A DNA stretch of 64,000 nucleotides from Mesorhizobium ciceri biovar biserrulae WSM1271 (GTDB lineage Bacteria > Pseudomonadota > Alphaproteobacteria > Rhizobiales > Rhizobiaceae), in assembly GCF_000185905.1 (NCBI RefSeq), contig NC_014923.1:6161501-6225500 (forward strand). Direction: 5' to 3'. Each line of letters opens with the position of its first letter. The stretch's first letter is position 1. A program made the position numbers and the translations under genes. The notes beneath the pieces are model-generated. The model searched no databases. It was given only the letters and a program-made list of their open reading frames with translations, and was not told the DNA's origin. Below are positions 17,492 through 25,676 of this stretch, one piece after another.

Positions 17492-17755
17492 CTACTTCCG
17501 GTAGTTGGCAAGCCTGAGCAGGATGAAGGCCGGCACGACGATAGCCGCGCCCAGCAGGATATAGCCGAGGAAGCGGTCGATGGCGTGGAAGCCGAGATTC
17601 CACAGGTCCATGAAGAACTTCCGGATGCCGTAGAGCACATCCATCGGCGACCAGCCGAAGGCATTCATGACCAGGCCGACGAGGAAAGACACGACCAGCA
17701 GTTTCAGGATCACCTTGAGCGGCGAGTCGCCAAGAAAGCGCGTCAGTGCGGACAA
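17492..17755 (-). CDS. small integral membrane protein, DUF6460-like
   Basis: 87 aa if started at the TTG at 17755, which follows GGGAG at a proper distance and gives the usual opening (L/M)SALTRFLGDSPLKVILKLLVV. The longer open frame (ATG at 17863) adds 36 unlike residues. Two transmembrane helices are evident: 'VILKLLVVSFLVGLVMNAFGW' and 'FLGYILLGAAIVVPAFILLR', linked by an amphipathic segment 'VLYGIRKFFMDLWNLGF'. It resembles the rhizobial DUF6460 family, of unknown function. Inner membrane location is inferred. Confidence 0.8.
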   Translation of the reverse strand: MSALTRFLGDSPLKVILKLLVVSFLVGLVMNAFGWSPMDVLYGIRKFFMDLWNLGFHAIDRFLGYILLGAAIVVPAFILLRLANYRK

Positions 17756-18031
17756 GGCTCGTCTCCCGATTGAGGCACCCAGGCTCGAGGGCGTCGGCCA
17801 GACATACGCACTTGGCTTGTCCGCTTCAAGCCGGGAGTTTTGCGGGATGCCAACGGCCTGCACCGCGCGATTGCATGGCAGGCTTGTGCTGCCAAACGGA
17901 CTAAACCCGCGCCAGACTGTTAAGTTTGCGTAAACAACATCGCTTTAATTTATTGAAAACAAAGCGAAAAACCTTCATTTTTCGATTTCCCGCAATGTGC
18001 GTGCAATTTTCGCCTGCGAGACGGTCGGCGT

Positions 18032-18119
18032 CTTTCAGGCGATTGGCCGCGCGGGGGATCTGACCCCCTACCACAACTGGCGAAAGCCAGTTCCAGGACC
18101 GCGCAACCATCCCTGAAAG
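18032..18119 (+). ncRNA. candidate structured RNA / leader upstream of the porin gene
   Basis: 88 nt folding by inspection into one long closing helix with two internal hairpins. Closing strands: CTTTCAGG (18032-18039) with CCTGAAAG (18112-18119), continued inward by GAT/ATC and GCGCGG (18049-18054) with CCGCGC (18099-18104). Hairpin A: GGGG around 18054-18057 with CCCC at 18064-18067. Hairpin B: AACTGGC (18075-18081), a GAAA tetraloop, GCCAGTT (18086-18092). A further hairpin, CGACCG/CGGTCG, follows at 18136-18153. No T-tract terminator is present, so it is more like a 5' untranslated structure of the porin mRNA, or a palindromic repeat, than a free sRNA. I do not recognise a known class. 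Confidence 0.45.
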
Positions 18120-18212
18120 ACACCAAATCGGAGCCCGACCGCCTCAACGGTCGAGTTCTTCGGGAAACCTGCGCATCGATTGCCGGATGCGCGCGCGTGT
18201 TGGAGTAATGCA

Positions 18213-18830
18213 GTGTTCTCTCAAGCAAAGATCATCCTGACGGCAAGTGCCCTTGCCATGTGCCTCCTGGGGCCGGCGATGGCCGCCGACCTTTCGCCCG
18301 CCTACAATGATCCCCCCGCGTTCCAGTGGAGCGGCGCCTATGTCGGCGTGCATGGCGGCACGGCGTTCACCGGGATGCCGAACCCGTTTGCCGGCAGGAA
18401 TGGTCTCAGCGGCGGCTTTCAGGCCGGCTACAACCAGCAGATGGGTCCAGCGGTTCTCGGTGCCGAGATCGAGGGCTCCTATCTGGGCGGCGCCGAGCAC
18501 GACGTCCGGGGCGGCAAGATCAAGGAAAAATGGCGCGGTGCCGCCAAGGCCAAGGCCGGCTTGAGCTTCGACCAGACGCTGCTGTTTGGAACCGGCGGCG
18601 TCGCCATGACCAAATTCGACAAGGGCGACAAGGTGAACGGTATCGACGGGTGGAAACTCGGCTATCTGGTCGGCGGCGGCATCGAGCAGGGTTTTGCCGG
18701 CGGCCTCTCGGCCAAGGTCGAATATGACTATGTGCGCACCCCAGGCGTCGAAACGACGTCCGCCCTGGGCAAATCCAAGGCGACGATCGGCAGCCATGAA
18801 CTGAAGGCCGGCATCAACTACCGGTTCTAG
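18213..18830 (+). CDS. outer-membrane beta-barrel protein, Omp25/31-like
   Basis: 205 aa from a GTG at 18213 with GGAG seven bases upstream; the ATG at 18180 adds 11 residues before the signal peptide. The signal peptide 'LTASALAMCLLGPAMAADLS' is followed by 'FQWSGAYVGVHGGTAF', the usual first strand of the Omp25/31/RopB-like family, alternating beta strands throughout, and a C-terminal 'GSHELKAGINYRF' ending in aromatic F, needed for barrel assembly. It is an eight-stranded surface protein of the outer membrane. It has a 450-nt upstream region containing the structured element at 18032-18119. Confidence 0.88.
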   Translation: MFSQAKIILTASALAMCLLGPAMAADLSPAYNDPPAFQWSGAYVGVHGGTAFTGMPNPFAGRNGLSGGFQAGYNQQMGPAVLGAEIEGSYLGGAEHDVRGGKIKEKWRGAAKAKAGLSFDQTLLFGTGGVAMTKFDKGDKVNGIDGWKLGYLVGGGIEQGFAGGLSAKVEYDYVRTPGVETTSALGKSKATIGSHELKAGINYRF

Positions 18831-19061
18831 GGCAGGCCATGGGTTCCGTCGAACCTGTTTTGTATTTTGCTCGAACGACCTTGCGCGGCGCCCGGATGCA
18901 ACGGGGCCGCGCGATTGCTTTGCCTCCATCCGCACCGTCATCGACGCGTGTCGGCAGACCGCATTTGTGTGCCAGGTCCTGCGTAATGCCGATGCAATCT
19001 TCACACCCTAAAGCGCGTCGCATCGAAACGGATCATGCGGCCCGCTTCAGGTTTTGTTTTG

Positions 19062-19107
19062 TGCATGTCGTTGTCCCAAAACCGGGACCACTTTTGGGCG
19101 ACATGCA
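19062..19107. repeat. palindromic intergenic element
   Basis: TGCATGTCG (19062-19070) and CCCAAAA (19075-19081) pair with TTTTGGG (19092-19098) and CGACATGCA (19099-19107), leaving a 4-nt bulge and a 10-nt loop. It sits in the 315-nt gap between the porin and the lipoprotein genes. The rest of that gap (18831-19061) includes an AAAGCGCGTCGCATC segment typical of the same repeat family; no gene is seen. Confidence 0.65.
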
Positions 19108-19145
19108 TTCGGTGCCGCGGATGACCTTGATGACGGGAATCGGAT

Positions 19146-19538
19146 ATGTCCAAACGCAGCGCAAACCATCTGGTGTGGATCTCCAAGGCGTTCTTCATCG
19201 CGATCGTGCTGGTGCTGACGGGATGCGCCTCCGACATCATGAAGAACTACATCGGGCAACCGGTCGAATCGGTCATTCTGGACTACGGGCCGCCGACCGC
19301 CGTCGTTGATCTCGGCCGGGGCGAGCGGGCCTATCAGTGGCGGAAAATATCCACCAATGCGGTTTCCGGAAGCTCCAGCGGCGAAGTTCGCCACACAAAA
19401 CACGGAACCGTCTACGAAGAAACCGAAACGCCTGGCTATATCGAGCGCCAGGAATGCTTCTATACGTTCTATGCCCGCGCCTCGGGCGGCAGATGGTTCA
19501 TCACCAATTTTCGTCAACCGAAGCTGGAATGCGAATGA
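19146..19538 (+). CDS. small lipoprotein of unknown function
   Basis: 130 aa. N-terminal signal 'WISKAFFIAIVLVLTGCAS' contains the lipobox LTGC (cysteine near residue 27), so the mature protein should be lipidated and anchored in a membrane. The following 'YIGQPVESVILDYGPPTAVV' and 'RAYQWRK' recall the SmpA/OmlA-like fold found in many small envelope lipoproteins; the C-terminal half includes 'CFYTFYARASGGRWFITNF'. It lies 40 nt upstream of the two-component genes on the same strand and may be cotranscribed with them, in which case it could belong to their signalling. Function is not known. Confidence 0.82.
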   Translation: MSKRSANHLVWISKAFFIAIVLVLTGCASDIMKNYIGQPVESVILDYGPPTAVVDLGRGERAYQWRKISTNAVSGSSSGEVRHTKHGTVYEETETPGYIERQECFYTFYARASGGRWFITNFRQPKLECE

Positions 19539-19578
19539 ATTGCCACAGCGTGCCGGCTGCCTGTGACGGAGAGTGCGC

Positions 19579-20253
19579 ATGCGCATCCTGCTGATCGAGG
19601 ACGAGCCGGAAATGGCCTCGGTGCTGAAGACCGCGCTCGAGCGCCAGGACATCATCGTCGACCATGCCGCGACACTGGCGGATGCCGAAGCCGTGGCGCG
19701 GCTCGGCCACCATGACGCGGTGGTGCTGGACCGCCGTCTGCCGGATGGCGATGGCCTCAGCCTGATCCCGCGCCTGCGGGCCTTGCATCTGGACGTGCCG
19801 GTGATCGCGTTGACGGCGCTCAGCGGGCTCGACGATCGCGTGGCGGGGCTCGACGCCGGCGCCGACGACTACATGGTCAAACCGTTCGCCACGGTGGAAC
19901 TGGTCGCCAGGCTCAATGCCTTGCACCGGCGTTCGTTCACCACGCGTGCCAATCAGGTGATGGTCGGCCGCCTCACCTATGATTTCCGCCATCGCGAGGC
20001 GCTTGTCGAGGACCAGGCGCTGGAACTGCCGCGGCGCGAGCGGCTGGTGCTCGAAACGCTCATCCGCAGGCCGGGGCGGACGATCATGCGCGGGGCGCTG
20101 GAAGAAGCCGTCTATGCTCTCGACGACGAGATCGGCTCCAATGCATTGGATGCGCACATTTCGCGGCTGCGTCGCAAGCTCGACGACGTCGCTGCCGGCA
20201 TCGAGATCAGGGCGATCCGCAACCTCGGTTATCTCTTGCGGGCCGCCTCGTGA
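19579..20253 (+). CDS. OmpR/QseB-family response regulator
   Basis: 224 aa from the ATG at 19579 (GGAG at 19568-19571); a GTG two codons upstream is too close to the ribosome-binding site. Receiver domain ~1-120 with 'LLIEDEPEM', phospho-acceptor D51 ('AVVLDRRLPDGDG') and 'VKPFA'; winged-helix DNA-binding domain ~125-220 ('ALDAHISRLRRKL', 'IRNLGYLL'). It is a cytoplasmic transcription factor. The kinase gene overlaps its stop (GTGA at 20250), confirming a cognate pair. It precedes a glycan-modification gene run on the same strand, making those genes plausible targets. Confidence 0.92.
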   Translation: MRILLIEDEPEMASVLKTALERQDIIVDHAATLADAEAVARLGHHDAVVLDRRLPDGDGLSLIPRLRALHLDVPVIALTALSGLDDRVAGLDAGADDYMVKPFATVELVARLNALHRRSFTTRANQVMVGRLTYDFRHREALVEDQALELPRRERLVLETLIRRPGRTIMRGALEEAVYALDDEIGSNALDAHISRLRRKLDDVAAGIEIRAIRNLGYLLRAAS

Positions 20254-21749
20254 AGAAGCCGCGCGCGCGATCGCTGCAATGGGTGCTGGTGCGCCGGATG
20301 ATCCTGCTGCAGGCGGCGACGCTTCTTGTCTTCATCGTGCTGTGCGCGGCCGCGCTGTGGATCGCCGATCCACGGCTTCTTGTCGACAACGAGGCTGCCG
20401 TCGCCACCCTCAAGGATGCCGTCGATCGTGACGGCAACGGCAGATTGATCGTCCATGAGACCGATGGGTTGCGTTCGTTTCGTGAGGGTTTCCCAAATGT
20501 CTGGTACATCATCCGCGACAACAACGGCCAGAGCATCCGCTTCGGCAACATACCCGACGTCTACACCAGGAATTTTGGCGATCTGCTGGGCCAGGTCGAT
20601 CACGCCACCGTCGGATTTTCCGAAGATGATTTGAGGCCGGAGGCCTATCTCGAAAGGGTTTCGACCAAGGCTGGCACGGTTCAGATCATTGCCGCGACGC
20701 GATCGTCGCGGGAAGAGACCGACGGCCTCGAAGTCACCATTTCGGCCACCATCGACGTCGCCAAGAACCCGGACGGCAGCAGGAACTGGGAGAAGGCGCT
20801 TCCCGCTCTCGCGGCCATCATCGTCATCCTGCTGCTGCCGATCGTCCTCGTCATGGGAGCCACGACCCTGGTGACGACGCCAGCCGTCGTGCGCCGGTCG
20901 TTTGCCGGCCTCGTCGACACCGTCCAGCAGGCCGCGCGCATCGACATCGGAACCCGTGCGATGCAACTGCCGGTCAAGAATGTGCCGCAGGAGATCGCGC
21001 CGCTGGTGCATGCCTTCAACCAGACGCTGGCGCGCCTCGCCCAGGGCTATGACCGGCACAACCGCTTCCTCACCGACGCGGCGCACGAACTGCGCACGCC
21101 GATCGCCATCCTGCGCACGCGCGCCGAATTGCTGAAGCAGGAACCGCAAAGCGCGCGCCTGCTGCATGACATCGAGCGCCTGTCGCATCTTGCGCAACAG
21201 CTGCTCGACCACCAGCTGCTCGACCGCCCGGCGGACCAGCGCCAGATCATAGACCTCTGCGATCTTGTCGGCTGGGTCGCCGCCGACTTCGCCCCGCTCG
21301 CCATCGAAGCAGGCTACGATCTTGCCTTCGAGCCGCCAGCCAACAAGGTCCATGTCGAGATCAACGTGCTGCAGATCGAGCGGGCGCTGGCAAATCTCGT
21401 GCGCAATGCCATCGATCATGGCGGCGGTTCCGGCACGATCACCATAGCGATCGATGAAAACGGCGGCGTCGAAATCCGCGACGAAGGCCCAGGCATTCCA
21501 GCCGATGAGCACGAGAACGTTTTCGAGCCCTTCTACCGACTGCGGCCGCAATCGCGCGGCGCGGGCCTGGGATTGAACCTTGCCCGGCAGATCGCACTGC
21601 TGCACGAAGGCTCCATCCGGATATTGGCCGGCTCCTGGCAAGGCGCCCGCATCCGCATGGAATTGCCGGTTCGGGCGGTGGCCGCGTGCGGCAGAAATGA
21701 TGGCCGGCCCACGGTTGCGGCCGATCCCGCTGGCTTATCTGTTTTCTAA
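20250..21749 (+). CDS. sensor histidine kinase of the QseC/TctE type
   Basis: 499 aa, GTG start overlapping the regulator by 4 nt. Transmembrane helix ~12-37, a periplasmic sensor region ~38-185, second helix ~186-205 ('ALAAIIVILLLPIVLVMGAT'), HAMP ~210-260, HisKA with H279 ('TDAAHELRTPIAILRTRAE'), and HATPase with 'NLVRNAIDHGGG', 'DEGPGIP' and 'GAGLGLNLARQ'. It autophosphorylates and passes phosphate to the adjacent regulator. The sensor region contains no recognisable ligand domain. The signal is unknown. Confidence 0.92.
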   Translation: MKKPRARSLQWVLVRRMILLQAATLLVFIVLCAAALWIADPRLLVDNEAAVATLKDAVDRDGNGRLIVHETDGLRSFREGFPNVWYIIRDNNGQSIRFGNIPDVYTRNFGDLLGQVDHATVGFSEDDLRPEAYLERVSTKAGTVQIIAATRSSREETDGLEVTISATIDVAKNPDGSRNWEKALPALAAIIVILLLPIVLVMGATTLVTTPAVVRRSFAGLVDTVQQAARIDIGTRAMQLPVKNVPQEIAPLVHAFNQTLARLAQGYDRHNRFLTDAAHELRTPIAILRTRAELLKQEPQSARLLHDIERLSHLAQQLLDHQLLDRPADQRQIIDLCDLVGWVAADFAPLAIEAGYDLAFEPPANKVHVEINVLQIERALANLVRNAIDHGGGSGTITIAIDENGGVEIRDEGPGIPADEHENVFEPFYRLRPQSRGAGLGLNLARQIALLHEGSIRILAGSWQGARIRMELPVRAVAACGRNDGRPTVAADPAGLSVF

Positions 21750-21793
21750 CCAATTGCCGCTATTCCCAATCGGATAGCGGGAGCAAGGCTTTG

Positions 21794-22819
21794 GTGGAGA
21801 CGGAGAGAAACACCGCGCGACGCGGCGTCATGCTGTCGGTGGTCATCCCATGCTACAACGAGCTGGATGGCGTGGCCGAACTGCATCGGCGGGTAACGGC
21901 CGCATGCCTTGGGCAAGGCCCTTCCTACGAGATCGTCCTTGTCGTCGATGGCGCGACCGACGGTACGCGCGAGGCCATTCTGCAGCTGGCCGAAAAGGAC
22001 GACCATATCGTCGCCATCGACCTTGCCCGCAATTACGGCCACCAGATCGCGTTGAGCGCCGGGCTCGAATTCTGTCGCGGCCAGCGCATTCTCATTCTCG
22101 ATGCCGACCTGCAGGATCCGCCTGAACTGCTCGGCGCGATGATAACGAAGATGAACGAAGGCTTCGATGTGGTTTACGGCCAGAGGCTGACGCGCGATGG
22201 CGAAAGCTGGTTCAAGCTCGCCTCCGCGTCCATGTTCTATCGCTTGCTGCGCCGGATGGTGGACGTCGACATAGCCCCGAATACCGGTGATTTCCGGCTG
22301 ATGAACCGGCGCGCGCTCGACCATCTGAACGCGATGCCAGAACGCTACAGGTTCATTCGCGGCATGGTGAGCTGGATCGGGCTGAGACAGGTGGCTTTCC
22401 CCTATGAGCGGCACCGCCGCTTTGCCGGCACCACCCACTATCCGCTGAAGAAAATGCTTCTCCTGGCGATCGACGCGATGACCAGCTTCTCCATCGTGCC
22501 CTTGCGCTTCGCCTCGCTGCTCGGAATGGCATTCGGGCTCCTGGGGCTGGTCGTGCTCGGCTACACGCTGCTCGAATGGTCGGTCGGAAACGTGTTGCCC
22601 GGCTGGACCAGCCTTGCCGCGATCGTGCTGATCCTCGGCAGCGTCCAGCTTATGGTGCTCGGAATCTTCGGCGAGTATCTCGGGCGCATGTACATGGAGA
22701 CAAAGCGGCGGCCGCTCTACTTCGTCAACGAGATCGTTTCGCGCAGCCAGGCAGTGGAGGACGGCGAATTGCCGGTCCATCGCCTGCAGGAGATGGCGAA
22801 AAGAGCCGCGCGTGGTTGA
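21794..22819 (+). CDS. family 2 glycosyltransferase, GtrB/ArnC-like
   Basis: 341 aa from GTG 21794 (AAGG five bases before); TTG 21791 or ATG 21830 are alternatives. GT-A domain with 'LSVVIPCYNELDGVAEL', the 'ILDADLQDPPE' metal-binding motif, and 'YGQRLTRDGESWFK', then two C-terminal transmembrane helices ('FGLLGLVVLGYTLLEW', 'AIVLILGSVQLMVLGIF'). This is the layout of GtrB/ArnC/DPM1-type enzymes that load a sugar onto undecaprenyl phosphate at the cytoplasmic face. With a GtrA flippase and a GT-C-like protein downstream it forms a Gtr-like set. The methyltransferase start overlaps its end by 8 nt. Confidence 0.88.
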   Translation: METERNTARRGVMLSVVIPCYNELDGVAELHRRVTAACLGQGPSYEIVLVVDGATDGTREAILQLAEKDDHIVAIDLARNYGHQIALSAGLEFCRGQRILILDADLQDPPELLGAMITKMNEGFDVVYGQRLTRDGESWFKLASASMFYRLLRRMVDVDIAPNTGDFRLMNRRALDHLNAMPERYRFIRGMVSWIGLRQVAFPYERHRRFAGTTHYPLKKMLLLAIDAMTSFSIVPLRFASLLGMAFGLLGLVVLGYTLLEWSVGNVLPGWTSLAAIVLILGSVQLMVLGIFGEYLGRMYMETKRRPLYFVNEIVSRSQAVEDGELPVHRLQEMAKRAARG

Positions 22820-23513
22820 GGCGGAATTCGACCAGTTTGCGCGGGAATATCAGGAGCAGCATGCCGCAAGCATAAGGCTGAGCGGCGAAAACCCGGATTT
22901 CTTCGCCAGGTACAAGATCGACGACGTCGCCGCGACGCTGCGGCGGGCCGGTGTCAAACCGCGACGAATACTGGATTTCGGCGCCGGCGTCGGCAATTCG
23001 CTCGGCCATATGCGCAACGCGTTTCCCGACGCGGAGATCACCTTGCTCGATCCTTCGCGGGAATCGCTCGACATCGCCAGCAAGCGCTTTCCCGGCCAGG
23101 CCGCCTTCACGCATTTCGACGGCAAGACAATTCCCTTTGCCGACGGCAGCTTCGACCTGGCCTTCGCGGCCTGCGTCTTCCACCATATCCCCGAGAACCT
23201 GCAGATCGGACTGTTCGCCGAGATCGGCAGGGTGCTGGCCTATGGCGGCAGCTTCTTCGTCTTCGAACACAATCCTTGGAACCCGCTGACCACGCACGCG
23301 GTGAGGAACTGTGCCTTCGACGAAAACGCGGTTTTGATAAATTCGCGCGAGATGCGCGGGCGCATGGCCGAGGCGGGCCTTGCCAATACGAGGATCGTCT
23401 ACCGGATTTTCTTTCCTCGGATGCTTGCGAGACTGAGGCCGTTCGAGCGCTTCCTCACCAAGGTACCTGTCGGAGCCCAATATTTTGCGCATGTGGTCAA
23501 GCCTGCCGTTTGA
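22812..23513 (+). CDS. class I SAM-dependent methyltransferase
   Basis: 233 aa, GTG start inside the last codons of the glycosyltransferase gene. The Rossmann motif 'ILDFGAGVGNSLGHM' (about residues 54-68) binds S-adenosylmethionine; 'ITLLDPSRESLDIA' is motif II, and 'FDLAFAACVFHHIPE' is a typical motif IV-V segment. The acceptor is not predictable from sequence, but tight overlap with genes on both sides makes a sugar or lipid-linked sugar likely. The C-terminal 'RMLARLRPFERFLTKVPVGAQY' is basic and could touch the membrane. Confidence 0.85.
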   Translation: MVEAEFDQFAREYQEQHAASIRLSGENPDFFARYKIDDVAATLRRAGVKPRRILDFGAGVGNSLGHMRNAFPDAEITLLDPSRESLDIASKRFPGQAAFTHFDGKTIPFADGSFDLAFAACVFHHIPENLQIGLFAEIGRVLAYGGSFFVFEHNPWNPLTTHAVRNCAFDENAVLINSREMRGRMAEAGLANTRIVYRIFFPRMLARLRPFERFLTKVPVGAQYFAHVVKPAV

Positions 23514-23958
23514 CTTCCCGAGGATGCTGCGATTTGGCGCCGTCGGTCTGTTGAACACGGCGCTGGGATACGCGGTCATTCTGGCCGGGCTTGCGCTGGG
23601 TCTGGGCGACATCCTTGCCAACGCCACGGGCTATGCCGCCGGCCTTGTCCTCGGCTTCTTCCTCAACCGCCAATGGACCTTCAGCAGAGCCGATGGCTTC
23701 AAGCCCGGGACCGCGCTGCGCTATGGGGGTGTCTTTCTGGTCGCCTACAGCATCAATCTGGCCGTCGTAATCGCCGCCCGTTCAGCAGGCATCGTCGAAA
23801 ACCCGCTGGTCCACCTCGCGGGAATCTGCGTCTATTCGGTTGTTTTCTATCTTGGCTCGGCTCGCTTCGTGTTTGTGGGGCGTGGGGACGACAGCACCGA
23901 CCGCACAGTTCGGGTGGCCGACAAGCCTCGGCGGCAGCCCGCCAATCCAACACCTTGA
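23491..23958 (+). CDS. GtrA-family flippase
   Basis: 155 aa from the ATG at 23491, overlapping the methyltransferase by 23 nt. Four transmembrane helices: 'MLRFGAVGLLNTALGYAVIL', 'LANATGYAAGLVLGFFLNRQ', 'YGGVFLVAYSINLAVVIAAR' and 'LVHLAGICVYSVVFYLGSAR'. The signature 'FGAVGLLNT' and 'GFFLNRQWTF' is that of GtrA, which is thought to flip undecaprenyl-phosphate-linked sugar to the periplasm. The polar C-terminal ~25 residues are not conserved. Part of the overlapping gene run 21.8-25.5 kb. Confidence 0.9.
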   Translation: MWSSLPFDFPRMLRFGAVGLLNTALGYAVILAGLALGLGDILANATGYAAGLVLGFFLNRQWTFSRADGFKPGTALRYGGVFLVAYSINLAVVIAARSAGIVENPLVHLAGICVYSVVFYLGSARFVFVGRGDDSTDRTVRVADKPRRQPANPTP

Positions 23959-23998
23959 ACACCCAACTGTCACCGGAACCGATTAGAGGCGGCGCAGC

Positions 23999-25480
23999 AT
24001 GAACGACGCTCAGGCCAGTGCGGCGGCCGCGACATACAACGAGCGGAGCAGGCTGATCTTCTGCCTGCTCGCGGCCTTGGCGATGGCGGGTGCGTTGGGT
24101 GCCCAGGCAGGCGCCACCCTGCAGGATCCCGACAGCTGGTGGCAAGTGAAGGTCGGTCTGGATTTCCTGACTAACCGGACATTTCCGACCGTCGATCCCT
24201 ATTCCTACACGTTTGCCGGCCAGCCCTGGATTGCCAAGGAATGGCTGGGGCAGGTCCTGCTGGCTCTTGCCTACCGGGCGGGCGGCTGGAACGGGGTCGT
24301 CACCGCGATCATCGCCTCGATCTCACTGACGGTTTTCCTGATGGGGTGGTTTCTCAGCGCATGGCTGAAGCCGATCCTGGCGATTACACTGGCGTTCGCC
24401 GCGGTGTTCCTGATCAACCCGATCTTCACGGCGCGTCCGCATGTCTTCACCTTCCCGATCATCGTCATCTGGACAGCGGTCCTCTTCGGTGCGGCAAGGG
24501 AAGAACGGGCGCCGCCCTGGTGGCTGCTTGTGCTGGTCGTATTATGGGCGAACCTGCACGCCACCTTCACCTTGAGCTTCGTCATCGCGGCTTTCGCCGG
24601 TCTCGATCTGCTGGCGCGCACGGGCCTGTCGAAACCGTCCCTGCTGGCGAAGTGGATCGCGTTCGGCCTGCTTTGCCCGCTGGTGAGCCTGATCCACCCC
24701 TACGGCGTCCAGGCCATCCTCGCGACGCTCGCCGTGGCCTACGGCAATGAGGCGGTGTCGCTGATCATGGAATGGAAACCGTTCAGTCAGCCGGACAGTC
24801 CTGTCCAGGAAGCGGCGATGCTGCTGGCGCTTTTCGGGCTTCTGGTGTCCCGGTTGCGAATTGGCTGGGCCAAGGCGTTGTTCGTCGTCTTCACCCTGCA
24901 TGTCTATCTCGCCCATGTGCGCTTCATGTATCTGTTCTTCCTGCTGATTCCGCTGGTGATGGCGGCCGAGGTCGCACAGCAATATCACTCGCTTTCAGCC
25001 ACCGCATGGCTGGCCGAAAAGCGCGACGGGCTGGAGAGATTCTTAGCCAGACGGTTCTACGCCATCTGCGGCACGGCAGCCGTTCTGCTGATCGGCGGGA
25101 TCGCCGTGCTCGGCAGCGCCTATCAGGTCGCGCCGAGCCCGAAGACATCGGCCAGCGGGGCGCTGGCCTTCGCGCAAAGCCATCATCTGTCCGGCAATGT
25201 GTTGAATTCCTACAATTTCGGCGGCACGCTGATTTTCCATGGGTTCAAGACCTATATCGACGGACGGACGGACCAGCTGTTCCTGGGCGGCTTCACAAAG
25301 AGCGACAACGACACCGGACGCGGAGACGGCAAGCCGCTCCTCGAAGCCCGCCTGAAGAAATACGCAATAGATTGGGCGCTGCTGTCGGCCGACGACAGCC
25401 GGATTCCCTTCTTCGACCAGTTGGGCTGGAAACGGGCCTACTCGGACGAATACGCGGTAATCTATCTGCCCGGCGCCTGA
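23999..25480 (+). CDS. polytopic membrane protein, GT-C-like
   Basis: 493 aa with about ten transmembrane helices and a C-terminal soluble part (~380-493, 'SYNFGGTLIFHGFKTYIDGR'). The first loop 'LQDPDSWWQVKVGLDFL' contains an acidic Asp-x-Asp pair after helix 1, the place where GT-C transferases keep their catalytic aspartates, followed by 'DPYSYTFAGQPWIAKEWLG'. Homologues are usually annotated as hypothetical. Its position after a GtrB-like and a GtrA protein suggests that it transfers the flipped sugar in the periplasm, the GtrC role. That function is an inference. Confidence 0.75.
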   Translation: MNDAQASAAAATYNERSRLIFCLLAALAMAGALGAQAGATLQDPDSWWQVKVGLDFLTNRTFPTVDPYSYTFAGQPWIAKEWLGQVLLALAYRAGGWNGVVTAIIASISLTVFLMGWFLSAWLKPILAITLAFAAVFLINPIFTARPHVFTFPIIVIWTAVLFGAAREERAPPWWLLVLVVLWANLHATFTLSFVIAAFAGLDLLARTGLSKPSLLAKWIAFGLLCPLVSLIHPYGVQAILATLAVAYGNEAVSLIMEWKPFSQPDSPVQEAAMLLALFGLLVSRLRIGWAKALFVVFTLHVYLAHVRFMYLFFLLIPLVMAAEVAQQYHSLSATAWLAEKRDGLERFLARRFYAICGTAAVLLIGGIAVLGSAYQVAPSPKTSASGALAFAQSHHLSGNVLNSYNFGGTLIFHGFKTYIDGRTDQLFLGGFTKSDNDTGRGDGKPLLEARLKKYAIDWALLSADDSRIPFFDQLGWKRAYSDEYAVIYLPGA

Positions 25481-25523
25481 TCCTGTGCGTTCCTGGCGGA
25501 TTTCGCGACAGCCAATATATGCC

Positions 25524-25558
25524 TTGACACCCATGTTGCAGCGCAGCAAAATTGCTGC
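25524..25558 (+). promoter_or_regulatory. candidate promoter and operator for the acyltransferase gene
   Basis: TTGACA (25524-25529) and CAAAAT (25547-25552) are spaced by 17 nt. A perfect 7-bp inverted repeat, GCAGCAA/TTGCTGC (25543-25558) around AA, covers the -10. The predicted start lies ~118 nt before the gene. It suggests that this gene has its own regulated promoter, apart from the preceding overlapping genes. Confidence 0.4.
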
Positions 25559-25676
25559 CTGAGGGTAAGCCTGTGAGACCGACGAGCCGGGATTTTCAGC
25601 ACGACCGAAGGCATCGCCGCATGAGCGTGTCGGGTGCGGCCGCACGGATCATGGTGGTCGCGCGCGAGCCGGCCGG

